Source of the DNA: Lentisphaerota bacterium
GTDB taxonomy: Bacteria; Verrucomicrobiota; Lentisphaeria; Victivallales; Victivallaceae
Reading direction: 5' to 3'
Assembly (NCBI GenBank): GCA_017134815.1
Contig: CP071032.1
Coordinates: forward strand, 1,302,001-1,366,000
Length of the DNA stretch: 64,000 nt
The notes under the pieces are model-generated. The model saw only the letters and a list, made by a program, of their open reading frames with translations. It did no database searches and was not told where the DNA came from. Made by a program: the position numbers and the translations under genes. Position 1 is the first letter of the stretch. Every line of letters begins with the position of its first letter. Below are positions 34,292 through 44,971 of the stretch, piece by piece.

Positions 34292-35275
34292 ATGATAGAG
34301 TTTCCGGGGTTTATCGAGCTTCAGCAAAATGGTTATCTTGGGGTGGATTTCTCTGACCAGTCACTGACAGAGGAGGATTTTGTCAAAGTCAGCAAAAAAC
34401 TCCTCAGTAAAGGCATAGGTGCATTTGTTGCTACAATAATTACCAGCAGTGAAGAAACCTATCGCCGCAATCTGCCGTTAATGGCCAGAGCCATAAAGTC
34501 TCCTGAACTGCAGGGCAGAGTGCTGGGCATTCATGCAGAAGGCCCCTTTTTAAGCAGCAAACCGGGAGCCATTGGAGCCCATAATCCTGACTGGGTAAAA
34601 AAACCGGGTATAGAGTTTTTCAAGCAAATGCAGGAATGGGCTGAAGGCAATATCAGAATATTGACTCTGGCGGCTGAAAATGAAGGAGCTGTTGAACTTA
34701 CGAAGTATGCTGCGGAAAATGGAGTTGCAGTTTCGCTGGGACATCAGATGGCCGGTTATGAAGATATGAAACGCTGTGCCGAAGCCGGAGCCACTCTTCT
34801 GACACATCTTGGAAACGGTATCCCGAATGAAATTGACCGCCATAAAAACCAGATATGTTCCGGCCTGGCCTGCAACGGCTTAACAGCTATGATTATTACC
34901 GACGGGCACCACCTGCCGCCCGAGTTGATCAAGGTCATTATCCGGGCCAAGGGGTTAGACAATACCCTTTTTGTCAGCGATGCCTCGCCAATTGCCGGAA
35001 TGCCTCCCGGCAAGTATTTTGTACTTGGCAACAACGCCATTATCGAGGAAAACGGCCTGCTGCACAACCCGGAAAAAAGATGTCTGGTAGGATCTTCGGC
35101 TACCATGTTTGAATGTGCTAACTTTCTGGCTGCTCAGGATTTTATTACCCCGGAGGAAGTAGTACAGCTTGGGTTTGCAAATCCGTTGAAAGCTATTGGA
35201 ATAGCCCCGGAAGCATTTACTGCTCCCTGCAGGGTTTACTGGGATGAGGTTAAATCCAAATTTATCTGCAGTTAA
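34292..35275 (+). CDS. nagA: N-acetylglucosamine-6-phosphate deacetylase, short form
   Basis: About 327 residues, roughly 50 shorter than typical NagA. It begins at the barrel (PGFIELQQNGYLGVDF) and so lacks most of the N-terminal beta-sandwich. Active-site blocks are HAEGPFLSSKPGAIGAHNP, the metal histidines of SLGHQMAGYEDM and LLTHLGNGIPNE, DGHHLPPELIK, and the catalytic Asp of FVSDASPIAGMPPG. It should turn GlcNAc-6-P into GlcN-6-P during amino sugar recycling. AAGGA precedes the ATG at 34292; a longer in-frame start at 34229 lacks such a site. No nagB or nagE is adjacent. Confidence 0.85.
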   Translation: MIEFPGFIELQQNGYLGVDFSDQSLTEEDFVKVSKKLLSKGIGAFVATIITSSEETYRRNLPLMARAIKSPELQGRVLGIHAEGPFLSSKPGAIGAHNPDWVKKPGIEFFKQMQEWAEGNIRILTLAAENEGAVELTKYAAENGVAVSLGHQMAGYEDMKRCAEAGATLLTHLGNGIPNEIDRHKNQICSGLACNGLTAMIITDGHHLPPELIKVIIRAKGLDNTLFVSDASPIAGMPPGKYFVLGNNAIIEENGLLHNPEKRCLVGSSATMFECANFLAAQDFITPEEVVQLGFANPLKAIGIAPEAFTAPCRVYWDEVKSKFICS

Positions 35276-35331
35276 GCCAATCAAATCTCTGCTGCCTGAA
35301 TGCTGTCTAAAACAGCCAGTATACAATGAAA

Positions 35332-35363
35332 AACCGGGGACTTCATCTGTCCCCGGTTAAAAA
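35332..35363. terminator. Bidirectional terminator between nagA and carB
   Basis: AACCGGGGAC (35332-35341) pairs with GTCCCCGGTT (35349-35358); A-rich sequence flanks both sides. It serves the convergent genes. Confidence 0.85.
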
Positions 35364-35391
35364 GCAAATAATGCCGCAATCAGTAATACAG

Positions 35392-38300
35392 TTACTTAAT
35401 AGTAAACGCTGAATGGCGATGGAATTCCTGCAGACTGCAGATTTCCATCCGTCCCATTGTCCGCAATGCTTTCAAGCCTTCTATAGCAGCCCTCATCCCA
35501 CTGAGAGTGGTAGTAATCGGAACACCATGAGCTACCGCCTGAGCCCGCATCTGGATTTCATCAACCATAGCTTCAGCCCCGGCTTCAGGAGTATTTATAA
35601 TCCATTGGACATTATCTTCGTTCATCATATCCAGCAAGTTGGGGCGGCCTCTTGAAATGCGGAAAATAGCGTTAGATTTAATTCCAGCATTGTACAGCAC
35701 AGTGGCAGTCCCACGGGTAGCATAAATATTAAAGCCCAGTTCGATCATTTCCTTGACCAGCGGAATTGCTGCTTCTTTATCAATATCTCGGAAACCGACA
35801 AAGGCATTCCCCCCCGTCGGGAGGATATTTCCGGCAGCACTCTGAGACTTCAGGTAAGCCATGCCGGGCTCAAAGTCAATACCCATTACTTCCCCGGTTG
35901 ACTTCATTTCCGGACTGAGAACAATGTCAATACCCGGAAACTTCACAAACGGGAAAACTGCTTCTTTTACTACTGTATGTCGAGGTACTACCTCTTTGGT
36001 GAAACCCAGGTCTTTCAGCTTGCGCCCGGCCATGCAAAGCGAAGCCAGTTTTGCCAGCGGAACTCCGATAGCTTTGCTGACAAAAGGCACTGTGCGTGAA
36101 GCACGCGGATTCACTTCGAGGATGTAAACCTCATTGTCTTTGACCGCGAACTGGATATTCATCAGACCGCAGACCTTGAGTTCTCTGGCCAGGGCATAAG
36201 TATGTTCGCGAATTCTGTCAAGCACCTGCTCATTCAGGTTGGCAGCTGGAATCATGCAAGCACTGTCGCCGGAATGAATACCAGCCAACTCAACGTGTTC
36301 CATTATCGAGCCGATCACCGAAGTTTCACCATCGGAAATGCAATCAACATCAAGCTCAACTGCGTCTTCCAGGAAACGGTCAATCAGTACCGGGCGTTCT
36401 TCCGAAGCCTGCACCGCTTCTTCCATATACTTGCGCAGGTATTTTTCCTTGTACACAATAACCATGGCCCGGCCGCCAAGAACGAAGGACGGGCGCATCA
36501 GCACCGGATAACCGATTCTTTCAGCGATCTCCACTGCCTGATCGACATTTGTGGCAATGCCGTTCGGAGGCTGTTGAATGTTCAGCTTTGTAGCCAGCTG
36601 CTTGAAAAAGTCACGGTCTTCGGCTGCTTCAATATTGTCAGGGCTGGTACCGATAATTTTAACTCCGGCTTCAGCCAGTTGCTTGGCCAGATTCAGCGGA
36701 GTCTGACCACCGAACTGCACAATAACCCCTTCGCACTGTTCACGCTCGTAAATATGCAGAACATCCTCAAAAGTCAGCGGTTCAAAGTACAGCTTGTCAC
36801 TGGTGTCATAATCAGTCGAAACAGTTTCAGGATTGCTGTTGACCATAATGGTCTCGTAACCAGCATTCCGCAGCGCAAAAGAAGCATGAACACAGCAGTA
36901 GTCAAATTCAATCCCCTGACCAATACGGTTGGGACCGCCGCCGAGAATCATTATAGATTTTTTATCAGTCTTTTTAGCTTCGTCCACCCCGCCGTAAGTA
37001 GAGTAAAAATACGGAGTGTAAGCTTCAAATTCAGCGGCACAGGTGTCAACCAGCGCATAGACCGGCATGATATCCAGTTCTTTACGCGCATTGTAAACGG
37101 AAACTTCGTCAGATTTCAGCAACCATGCCAGCTGGCGGTCTGAGAAACCAAATTCCTTGGCCTGCCTGAACAGAGCCGGATCTTTTTTCATGCCGTCGAG
37201 CGAACCGGCAGCGCTGATTTCATCTTCAAAAGCAGCGAGTTCATGCATATGACGCAGGAACCATACATCAATACCGCCGGTAGCTTCATGGATTTTTTCG
37301 ACCGACCAGCCGCGGCGCAGCGCTTCGTGGACATCAAAGAAACGGAATGCCTGGGGTCGACGCAGGTCAGCCTCAAGCTGTTCATCGCTTTTGGCCTGAT
37401 ACGCGGCATCTTTGCCGTCGGCACCAAATCCGGCTCTGCCGACTTCTAATGAGCGCATCGCTTTCTGCAGCGACTGCTTGAAAGTCTTGCCGATACTCAT
37501 GGCTTCACCAACAGATTTCATCTGGGTAGTCAAAGTATCATCGGCTGCCGGAAATTTTTCAAACGCGAAACGCGGCATTTTAGTAACGACGTAGTCAATA
37601 CTGGGCTCAAAACACGCCGGAGTTTCACGGGTTATGTCATTGCAGATCTCGTCAAGGGTATAACCAACAGCCAGCTTCGCGGCAATCTTGGCTATCGGAA
37701 AGCCGGTTGCCTTTGAAGCCAGAGCGGAAGACCTGGAAACACGCGGATTCATTTCAATAATTATCATTCGCCCGGTTTGGGGATCAATCGCCCACTGAAC
37801 GTTGGAGCCCCCGGTTTCCACCCCGATAGCCCGCATGACATCCAGAGATGCGTCCCGCATACGCTGATATTCACGGTCTGTTAAAGTCTGGGCAGGCGCT
37901 ACAGTAACACTGTCACCGGTATGTACGCCCATCGGATCGATATTTTCTATGGAGCATACGATAACAGCGTTGTCTTTCTTATCCCGCATGACTTCCATCT
38001 CATATTCTTTCCAGCCCAGCAGGGACTCTTCTATGAGCACCTCTGTATTCTGACTGGCTTCGAGCCCTCTGCTGACAATCTGTTCAAATTCCTGCTGACT
38101 ATAGGCAATACCGCCGCCGGTCCCGCCCAGAGTGAAGCCAGGCCGGATAATCAATGGGAAAGCTCCGATTTCTTCAGCAATCTTATAGGCCTCTTCCATG
38201 GAATGGGCAGATCCGCTTCGCGGCAGATCGAGCCCGATCTGCAACATGGTCTTTTTAAACAGGTCACGGTCTTCAGCCCGTTTGATGACTTCACCATTTG

Positions 38301-38652
38301 CGCCAATCATCTCAACCCGGTAACGATCAAGTATCCCGGCATAATAGAGATCCATTGCCAGATTCAGACCAGTCTGTCCTCCGAGAGTCGGCAGCAGCGC
38401 ATCAGGTCGCTCGCGGCGAATAATCTCATGCAGGACGTCAACGGTAAGGGGTTCGATATAGGTTCGGTCGGCAAAATCCGGGTCGGTCATAATCGTTGCC
38501 GGGTTACTGTTGACCAGCACTACCTCATAACCATCCTCCCGCAATGCCTTACAGGCTTGAGTTCCAGAATAGTCGAATTCGCAGGCCTGGCCGATAACAA
38601 TCGGACCTGAACCTATCAGCATAATCTTCTTAATGTCGGTGCGTTTCGGCAT
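35392..38652 (-). CDS. carB: Carbamoyl-phosphate synthase large subunit
   Basis: A 1086-residue protein of full family length. It has the two homologous ATP-grasp halves, each opening with a characteristic block ([21 protein letters not shown] near 10 and [20 protein letters not shown] near 565). Each is followed by an ATP-grasp with [12 protein letters not shown] or [12 protein letters not shown] and [18 protein letters not shown] or [18 protein letters not shown]. The MGS-like allosteric domain comes last. It makes carbamoyl phosphate using ammonia from CarA. It lies 48 bp behind pyrG on the same strand. Confidence 0.97.
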   Translation of the reverse strand: MPKRTDIKKIMLIGSGPIVIGQACEFDYSGTQACKALREDGYEVVLVNSNPATIMTDPDFADRTYIEPLTVDVLHEIIRRERPDALLPTLGGQTGLNLAMDLYYAGILDRYRVEMIGANGEVIKRAEDRDLFKKTMLQIGLDLPRSGSAHSMEEAYKIAEEIGAFPLIIRPGFTLGGTGGGIAYSQQEFEQIVSRGLEASQNTEVLIEESLLGWKEYEMEVMRDKKDNAVIVCSIENIDPMGVHTGDSVTVAPAQTLTDREYQRMRDASLDVMRAIGVETGGSNVQWAIDPQTGRMIIIEMNPRVSRSSALASKATGFPIAKIAAKLAVGYTLDEICNDITRETPACFEPSIDYVVTKMPRFAFEKFPAADDTLTTQMKSVGEAMSIGKTFKQSLQKAMRSLEVGRAGFGADGKDAAYQAKSDEQLEADLRRPQAFRFFDVHEALRRGWSVEKIHEATGGIDVWFLRHMHELAAFEDEISAAGSLDGMKKDPALFRQAKEFGFSDRQLAWLLKSDEVSVYNARKELDIMPVYALVDTCAAEFEAYTPYFYSTYGGVDEAKKTDKKSIMILGGGPNRIGQGIEFDYCCVHASFALRNAGYETIMVNSNPETVSTDYDTSDKLYFEPLTFEDVLHIYEREQCEGVIVQFGGQTPLNLAKQLAEAGVKIIGTSPDNIEAAEDRDFFKQLATKLNIQQPPNGIATNVDQAVEIAERIGYPVLMRPSFVLGGRAMVIVYKEKYLRKYMEEAVQASEERPVLIDRFLEDAVELDVDCISDGETSVIGSIMEHVELAGIHSGDSACMIPAANLNEQVLDRIREHTYALARELKVCGLMNIQFAVKDNEVYILEVNPRASRTVPFVSKAIGVPLAKLASLCMAGRKLKDLGFTKEVVPRHTVVKEAVFPFVKFPGIDIVLSPEMKSTGEVMGIDFEPGMAYLKSQSAAGNILPTGGNAFVGFRDIDKEAAIPLVKEMIELGFNIYATRGTATVLYNAGIKSNAIFRISRGRPNLLDMMNEDNVQWIINTPEAGAEAMVDEIQMRAQAVAHGVPITTTLSGMRAAIEGLKALRTMGRMEICSLQEFHRHSAFTIK

Positions 38653-38700
38653 TAAACTACCTTCTTTATCTATTAAAATTTACTAAATTGAATTTTACTG

Positions 38701-40305
38701 CTATTTTTTTTCGCCAAGAGCCGCACCTATAAAGTTATCAAAAAGCGGGTGCGGTTCAAGTGGCCTTGACTTAAATTCCGGATGGAATTGACAAGCAATG
38801 AACCAGGGATGCCTGACGTTTTCAACAATCTCAACCAGTTTGCCGTCAGGCGAAGTCCCAACAATTTTAAGCCCCTCATTCTCCAGAGCCTCTCTGAAAT
38901 TGTTATTAAATTCATAACGATGACGATGCCGCTCAGAAATATTTACCTCATTATAGGCCTCAGCTGCTCTAGTGCCTTTCTGGAGCACACAGGGGTATGC
39001 CCCCAAACGCATGGTGCCACCTTTCTGAGTGACGGCTTTCTGTGAGAGCATCAGGTCAATTACCGGGTGACTGCTCTCCTCATCAAATTCTGTACTGTTG
39101 GCATCAGTATATCCCAGCACATTCCTGGCGAATTCAATGACCGCACACTGCATCCCCAGGCAGATACCGAGAAAAGGAACATTGTTTTCACGGGCATATT
39201 TTATGGCCTTCAGCTTTCCTGGAATGCCGCGGTCGCCAAATCCGCCGGGGACAAGAATGCCGTCAGCATTTTTAAGCAGATCATAATTGCCGCTCTTTTC
39301 AAGCTCTTCAGCCTCAACCATCATAATATTGACTTTAGCATCATGGGCAATTCCGGCATGGTCAAGAGCTTCATAAATACTTTTGTAAGCGTCTCTCAGG
39401 CTAATATATTTGCCTACGACGGCAATTGAAACAGCTGACTTTTCATGAGCGATAACTCTTTCAACCATATCTTTCCAGCCGTCAATTTTTAACTCTTTAG
39501 GCGGCAGCTGCAGCTGCTGCAATACCTTTGTATCAACTTCCTGCCTGGCCAGCTCAAGCGGAACCTCATAAATAGAGTTCTTCACATCTCTTTCCTCTAT
39601 CACCAGCTCCTTGGCGACATTGCAGAACAGCGAAAGCTTGGAAAAATGTTCATCATGCATAGGCTTTTCGGTACGGCAGACCAGCATGTCAGGCACAATC
39701 CCGATATTACGCAGAATGCCGACCGACTGCTGTGAAGGCTTGGTTTTCATTTCACCGGCAGCCTTGATATAGGGAACCAGAGTCAGATGAATAAAAATGG
39801 CATTGCCGGCTCCGGCTTCATGCTTGAACTGACGGATAGCTTCAAGAAAAGGCAGAGATTCAATATCGCCGGCAGTACCGCCGATCTCGGTGATTATAAT
39901 ATCAGTATCAGGGCCGTCAAGAGAAGATACCGCCCGTTTGATTTCATCTGTAATATGCGGAATAACCTGGACAGTACCACCGAGATAGCCACCTTTGCGC
40001 TCACGCCCAATTACATTGCTGTAAATGCGCCCGGTTGTATAATTACTTGCCCTGGAGCAGCTGACTCCGGCAAAGCGTTCGTAATGTCCAAGATCCAGAT
40101 CGGTTTCAGCCCCGTCATCAGTAACATAAACTTCACCGTGCTGGTAAGGAGACATGGTGCCGGGATCAACGTTGATATACGGGTCCATTTTCTGCATCGC
40201 AACTCGATAGCCGCGATGTTTAAGCAGCATTGCCAGCGATGCTGCCGTTATGCCTTTCCCCAGGGAAGACACCACTCCGCCAGTTATAAATATATGTTTT
40301 GTCAT
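38701..40305 (-). CDS. pyrG: CTP synthase
   Basis: A 534-residue two-domain enzyme. The synthase half begins [23 protein letters not shown] (P-loop) and includes [21 protein letters not shown] and [17 protein letters not shown]. The glutaminase half has the oxyanion/nucleophile block [12 protein letters not shown]...FLGICLGMQ and the catalytic His in [11 protein letters not shown]. It aminates UTP to CTP. It forms a unit with carB, placing two glutamine-dependent pyrimidine enzymes together. Confidence 0.97.
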   Translation of the reverse strand: MTKHIFITGGVVSSLGKGITAASLAMLLKHRGYRVAMQKMDPYINVDPGTMSPYQHGEVYVTDDGAETDLDLGHYERFAGVSCSRASNYTTGRIYSNVIGRERKGGYLGGTVQVIPHITDEIKRAVSSLDGPDTDIIITEIGGTAGDIESLPFLEAIRQFKHEAGAGNAIFIHLTLVPYIKAAGEMKTKPSQQSVGILRNIGIVPDMLVCRTEKPMHDEHFSKLSLFCNVAKELVIEERDVKNSIYEVPLELARQEVDTKVLQQLQLPPKELKIDGWKDMVERVIAHEKSAVSIAVVGKYISLRDAYKSIYEALDHAGIAHDAKVNIMMVEAEELEKSGNYDLLKNADGILVPGGFGDRGIPGKLKAIKYARENNVPFLGICLGMQCAVIEFARNVLGYTDANSTEFDEESSHPVIDLMLSQKAVTQKGGTMRLGAYPCVLQKGTRAAEAYNEVNISERHRHRYEFNNNFREALENEGLKIVGTSPDGKLVEIVENVRHPWFIACQFHPEFKSRPLEPHPLFDNFIGAALGEKK

Positions 40306-40733
40306 ATTTTCCTGTAAATTATTAAGCTGATATATTTTAACGCCTATTATCGCAATTAACCAGAGTCATGTCTCAGGCAGACAGAACGAAATACTCTGTC
40401 CACCGGAATTTCTCAAGCCAATACTCTTCAAGGAATGCTTTTAAAACATTTTATTTCTGTATTGCTTTTGAAAACTGCTGCAAAAACTATACAAAAAAAC
40501 CTCCGGAATCCCGGTCTATTTTAAATAAAGTGATAGCTAATCAGGCTGGGCCTTATAATGCCACATAAACAGTTTTTTTTCAAGTCATTTTGTGAAAAAA
40601 GGCATATCATATTCTGCTGCTGCAGAAAAAGTATTATCAGAATAATATTTATGCCGCCCGGCAGGCGGCATAATCCTGAAAGCTGTATTTTTACAGAAAG
40701 CTGCAAATATTTAATTCACAAACTGGGCGGCAA
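40306..40733. other. 428-bp intergenic region with no gene
   Basis: Apart from a terminator hairpin at 40649-40673 and a small TTCTGC/GCAGAA hairpin at 40612-40627, I see nothing. It should include the pyrG promoter on the minus strand. Confidence 0.6.
40640..40673 (-). terminator. Probable terminator of the gtrB-gtrII-like operon
   Basis: TTATGCCGCC (40649-40658) and GGCGGCATAA (40664-40673) form a perfect 10-bp stem with a 5-nt loop. The minus-strand tail ATATTATTCT is T-rich but broken. Confidence 0.65.
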
Positions 40734-42323
40734 TCATTTACCAGTTATTTTTTTTCTGTCCAGAGGCTCAAAGGCTTTCTTCCAGACGGTCTGAATACCA
40801 GGAATTGTTTTGTAGGCGGTATCTCGCTTCGTCATGGGAGCACGATAGACTATATCGTTCATGTTGATAACTGTAACGTCCCGGCGCGGTCTGACAAGCT
40901 GCCCACAGTAACTGAAGGAATACTTTAAGTCCAGCGGCAGTCCGAGATACATAAACAGCGCCCTGGAAAATTTTTTGATATCAACGTGCCCGGTGCTCGT
41001 AGTGTCAATATTAAAGCTGTCTCCCTCGGAAGGCAACCGGTTAAAACCGGTATCCGGAGTTTTCGAAATTATGAAGTGCACCCCTTTTGTTTGCCGGCTG
41101 TAACTGTGATAGAGCCTGGCGGCGGCGTAGTTAAATTCCGTATATGCATTGAGAGCATTCTGACTGGAAATATAAAGAGCCGACAAGCTCCCGGCGACCG
41201 CAAATAAATAAATTATAACACCAAACTTCCTGTTTATTTTAACCGCCAGAACTGTAATAATTAAAAGCAGAAAAATACTATAGTTCAGAAACATTCTGTT
41301 GACCAGAATAATTTTAAACAGTATTAAGTGAAAATTCAAAACAAAAAATATGGCAAAGACAGCACCAGCTCTGACAAAAGTGTTTATATAGATGCTGAGC
41401 CGCCGGCATTTATTTGCGGCACTGATTTTTATAAAGATGCCAACAGTAAGCGCAGCAATCAGCAGCAGAACAAAACCGGCTGTCATTTTTGAATTATATA
41501 TGTTCCACAAACTTGCCGCCATAAGGTAATCACTGGAAAAAAGTTTATGCAGAGAGTCAATTACCTGCATGAATTTAATGCTGTTATCATAACCCACAAT
41601 GTTTACTGTGAAAAGCAAACGGAAAACAGCATAAGCCACTAGACTGTTGATTCCGAGGAAAACGAAATCTCTGAAGAAAAACTTTAAAAACTTGTATTCG
41701 TTTCTTCCGATTCCATTCATTATTCTTAACATGGTTGGAATTAAAAACAGAAAGCTCAGTATCGGGTACAGCAGCAGTGAAATGTAAATACTGATCAATG
41801 CAGCAGCGAAAAGCAGTTTTTTCCTGCCTGCGCCAAACCGGTCCTCAGAGCAAAGCTCAAGGAATATATAAGATAAGCCGGCAAATAAAATAGCCATGAT
41901 ATTCGAGATGTTTACCGTGGCGACAAAACCAATGAAGCCAGGCAAAGTGATGATAGAGCAGACAATTCCAAGACACAGATATTTGTTGTTGACTATTTTT
42001 CTAAGCGCCTGAGACGCTATCCCCGCTGTGAAAGCCATGATTAACACAAGAATTCCCCTTAAAATACCTGCTGCCAGAAAATAGTGATTTGTGCTGTATG
42101 TAATAATAACGCCCTGCAGAAACTCAACAATTGCGGCAAGCGGTCTCCCCAGCATAATCAACCATTTGCATTGAGTAATCGGAGTAGAAATATATCGATA
42201 TCCGTCATGTTGCAGAAACGGAATAAAGATGGCTGAACTATAAAGTAGAAAACAGAAAATCGCCAGAAAAAGAAAATCCTTTAAAAACGAATTCACCGTT
42301 GCATTTTTCAGGTATTTAATCAT
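40734..42323 (-). CDS. GtrII-like membrane glucosyltransferase
   Basis: A 529-residue membrane protein with about ten helices in the first 370 residues and a C-terminal soluble tail. The early FLQHDGYRYIS and MLGRPLAAIVEFLQG segments resemble the GtrII (glucosyltransferase) family that moves sugar from a bactoprenol carrier to a surface polysaccharide. It lies 23 bp behind a GtrB-like gene, which would supply that carrier sugar. GGAG lies eight bases before the ATG. Composition is AT-rich compared with core genes, as often seen for serotype genes. Acceptor unknown. Confidence 0.7.
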   Translation of the reverse strand: MIKYLKNATVNSFLKDFLFLAIFCFLLYSSAIFIPFLQHDGYRYISTPITQCKWLIMLGRPLAAIVEFLQGVIITYSTNHYFLAAGILRGILVLIMAFTAGIASQALRKIVNNKYLCLGIVCSIITLPGFIGFVATVNISNIMAILFAGLSYIFLELCSEDRFGAGRKKLLFAAALISIYISLLLYPILSFLFLIPTMLRIMNGIGRNEYKFLKFFFRDFVFLGINSLVAYAVFRLLFTVNIVGYDNSIKFMQVIDSLHKLFSSDYLMAASLWNIYNSKMTAGFVLLLIAALTVGIFIKISAANKCRRLSIYINTFVRAGAVFAIFFVLNFHLILFKIILVNRMFLNYSIFLLLIITVLAVKINRKFGVIIYLFAVAGSLSALYISSQNALNAYTEFNYAAARLYHSYSRQTKGVHFIISKTPDTGFNRLPSEGDSFNIDTTSTGHVDIKKFSRALFMYLGLPLDLKYSFSYCGQLVRPRRDVTVINMNDIVYRAPMTKRDTAYKTIPGIQTVWKKAFEPLDRKKITGK

Positions 42324-42346
42324 AGGATATCTCCAGACAGAAGTTA

Positions 42347-43318
42347 TTAATCATCAAAATTAACGGTTTCTTTGACAATAAACCTCGGCCTTTTTTTGGT
42401 TTCCATAAAAATTGTTCCCAGGTACAATCCCAGGACACCGGTGCAGATCAGCTGGACTCCTCCAAGCAGTGAGATCAAAGATACAATCGCCGTCCATCCA
42501 GAAGTTGTCGGAATCAGAAATTTCTGTATCAGTGCATAAATCAAGAATAGAAAAGAGAACATAGATACAATAAAACCGGCAAAAAGGGCAAAATACAAAG
42601 GTGCAACTGTGTACGATAGAAGAGCCGAGTTCAAGAAATTGGATATCACTGGAAAGCTTATAACTGGAAATTTTGTTTTTCCGGCAGCTCTGGGTGCTCT
42701 TTCATAATATACATACCCTTCCTTAAAGCCACACCAGGCAATCAAGCCACGAGTAAACGGATTGTATTCATTCATCTTTAATACTTCTTTTACAACTTTT
42801 CTGGAAAGCAGTTTGAAGTCACCGGCCTGTACCGGCAGGTTTATTTTGGTGAACTTGTCCAGTATATAATAACCGACCCTGGTTATTTGCAGTTTAAGCA
42901 GTGACTCACCATGTCGCTTCAACCTGACTGTGTGAACGACATCACAGCCTTCGAGCCATTTGCTTATCAATTGCGAAATAAGTTCCGGCGGGTCCTGCAG
43001 GTCAGCGTCAAGGTAAATAACCGCATCACCGGATGCATACTGAAATCCAGCAAGCACACATGGGGCCACTCCAAAATTTCTTGACATATTTATCAGCTTT
43101 ATTCTTGGGTTTTCTTTTGAAAGAGCCGCCAATATTTCAAGGGAGCTGTCCTGTGAAGCATCATTTACAAAGATTACTTCATAATCAGATATTCTGCTGC
43201 TTTCAATTTCAGCATCAAGAACCGCAGAAGTTCTTTCGCTCAAAACCGGGATCGCGTTCTCTTCATTATAAAAAGAGAATACAACCGATACTTTTCGTTT
43301 TTTTTCAGAAATATCCAT
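42347..43318 (-). CDS. gtrB: GtrB/DPG-synthase-like bactoprenol glycosyltransferase (GT2)
   Basis: A 323-residue protein. The GT2 catalytic domain (about 8-230) has SVVFSFYNEENAIPVL, VIFVNDASQDSSLEIL, MSRNFGVAPCVLAGFQYASGDAVIYLDADLQDPPELI with the metal-binding DAD, and the QAGDFKLLSR pattern. Two membrane helices follow (about 232-300). It should charge undecaprenyl phosphate with a sugar on the cytoplasmic face. Together with the GtrII-like gene it forms a glycosylation pair; the GtrA flippase gene is missing here. The start is taken at ATG 43318, which has no clear Shine-Dalgarno. Confidence 0.82.
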   Translation of the reverse strand: MDISEKKRKVSVVFSFYNEENAIPVLSERTSAVLDAEIESSRISDYEVIFVNDASQDSSLEILAALSKENPRIKLINMSRNFGVAPCVLAGFQYASGDAVIYLDADLQDPPELISQLISKWLEGCDVVHTVRLKRHGESLLKLQITRVGYYILDKFTKINLPVQAGDFKLLSRKVVKEVLKMNEYNPFTRGLIAWCGFKEGYVYYERAPRAAGKTKFPVISFPVISNFLNSALLSYTVAPLYFALFAGFIVSMFSFLFLIYALIQKFLIPTTSGWTAIVSLISLLGGVQLICTGVLGLYLGTIFMETKKRPRFIVKETVNFDD

Positions 43319-43324
43319 ACGCAA

Positions 43325-43840
43325 GCATTGATTAATTGTGCTTAAAATAAAAGCACATTTTTACAATATGTATTTGGGCATAAATTGACTCAACTAAATG
43401 CGCAAATCATAGATTGCAATTTTCTTATGCTGCAAAACTCCGGCTTTCATAAATGTTCATTTCAGCCAGCTTATTTTGCAGCCACGTCTTCATAATTATA
43501 TGAAAATATAAATTTCTTATATAAAACAGCTTTACACATACCTTTGTTCCAAAACTAACAAAATTCTAACATATTGCACCACAGTATATTATTAGCACCC
43601 TAACGCTGTTTTTGTTTTAAATACTATACAAAAAAAACAAAATAATTAAGAACAAGATATGCTGATATTAAATTACATCAACAACGACACAGCTGTATGT
43701 TGAAATACCTGAATACGCGTTTACTGCATACGCTGAAGTTACAGTAATGGACAGGTGAGAATTGCCGGATTATAAAAAAAAGAATGCAGCAAAAGCTTGA
43801 ATGCTTTCACTGCATAAAAACGAAAAAAAATCACAGAAAA
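43325..43840. other. 516-bp AT-rich intergenic region with no gene
   Basis: A TGTGCTT/AAGCACA inverted repeat (43337-43343, 43351-43357) lies in the leader of the gtrB-like gene, and a terminator for the upstream paralogue lies at the right end. Otherwise there is no feature I can support. Confidence 0.5.
43773..43815 (-). terminator. Probable terminator of paralogue A
   Basis: ATGCAG (43784-43789) pairs with CTGCAT (43810-43815), with an inner AAGC/GCTT. A run of eight T follows on the minus strand. Confidence 0.65.
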
Positions 43841-44971
43841 TTAACGAAAATTTCGCTTGAACAATCTTTTGAATGAATAGTCTTCAGGGGGTTTCGGACT
43901 CCAGAAGTCCCTTGAAAAACCTCGGTCAAAAAGCCGTTTCTGCTTTAGTTCATGTTTTTTGCTGTTCATCACATAAAGAATAATATGCGCATTCTCAGTG
44001 ATGGTGCCGTTAAATCCATAAAGCCCGATGATAAAAGTCAGCTGCTTAATAAAAAATTTAAACCCAGCTGTTTGAATTGCGTTGACAATATTTTCATCAT
44101 GCCCCTGTTTTAATTGCTCCCGGGCTGCAGCAAAAGTCATTTGATGACTCAGAGCGATTGCCTCTTTATGGGGCAGATATCTGAAGCATCTGCGGCTGGA
44201 ATCATAATAAGTAAAAAGTTCCCATGATTCAAGTTTCATTGTAGCAGTAATCAGGTCCTTTGCTACCTGATAATTATTACCGTCCTCCTGAGGTCGAAGT
44301 ACATAATGCACCATATTCTCTGGATAGGCGTCATTGAGCCTGATATCATCAGGATTCTCTGCAAGCATGTCCGTTTTTACCGTTTTCCAGCGGTGGGTAT
44401 TACGGGCCGCCACCTCGTATATATATTTAAAGAGTTCATCCATGTCTCTGGCGGTATATTTCGTCAGGTAGAATTTTTCCATACCAGTACAACTTGGAAT
44501 ATAAAACTTGTTTTTAGGCATAATCCCGTAAAATATCTGACAAATATTCCAAAAAGAATGGTGATGCAACTTGTGCCATTTCTGGAACTTCTTAACGCTT
44601 TTCTTGATGCGTTCCTGAAGTTCATTCGAGATTAGGCTCAGATCTTCATTGGGAACCCTTGGGAGCAATGCGTTCAGATGCGAGAAAAGCTCTCCCATCT
44701 TTGACTCCACTTTTTTATTGCTGTGGCGCAGTCCCCAGGTGAGGTTGCCTTTAGGATAAAAGATGTCAATTTCGTTATTGTAGCAAATGTAGGCCAAAAC
44801 CCCCGGCAGCAAAAGATCATTCAACCAGTTGATCAGTTGAGAATTACCTCTGCTCATCGTAGAATACGGCTTTTTAATGTATTCATTTACGTACCCGGAC
44901 AGTCTTGGATACTGCGTAATAAGCATTCGCAAAGTTTTATCTCTTGTCAATGTATGAAAAACTATGTCCAT
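43841..44971 (-). CDS. Uncharacterised protein, paralogue A of a tandem pair
   Basis: 376 residues, basic and rich in aromatic residues and His, with no signal peptide and no clear membrane helix. I do not recognise the family. It aligns colinearly with paralogue B; in the first 100 residues I count 49 identical positions without gaps. Shared blocks are MDIVF at the start, LLLPG..AY.CY.N.IDIF.P.G, LRH.NKK.ESKM, HSFWN.CQIFYG.MP (138-152), the YPEN segment, WEL.TYY.S, the EA.ALSH.M segment, and FKFF..Q..F.IG.YGF.G. Conserved His, Trp, Tyr and Lys suggest an enzyme or nucleic acid binder, but that is a guess. AGGG lies seven bases before the ATG. Confidence 0.75.
   Translation of the reverse strand: MDIVFHTLTRDKTLRMLITQYPRLSGYVNEYIKKPYSTMSRGNSQLINWLNDLLLPGVLAYICYNNEIDIFYPKGNLTWGLRHSNKKVESKMGELFSHLNALLPRVPNEDLSLISNELQERIKKSVKKFQKWHKLHHHSFWNICQIFYGIMPKNKFYIPSCTGMEKFYLTKYTARDMDELFKYIYEVAARNTHRWKTVKTDMLAENPDDIRLNDAYPENMVHYVLRPQEDGNNYQVAKDLITATMKLESWELFTYYDSSRRCFRYLPHKEAIALSHQMTFAAAREQLKQGHDENIVNAIQTAGFKFFIKQLTFIIGLYGFNGTITENAHIILYVMNSKKHELKQKRLFDRGFSRDFWSPKPPEDYSFKRLFKRNFR

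Noticed and set aside
33875..34292. An integration site or genomic island boundary at tRNA-Arg
   Set aside because: No integrase, no direct repeat of the tRNA end and no mobile gene could be found nearby.
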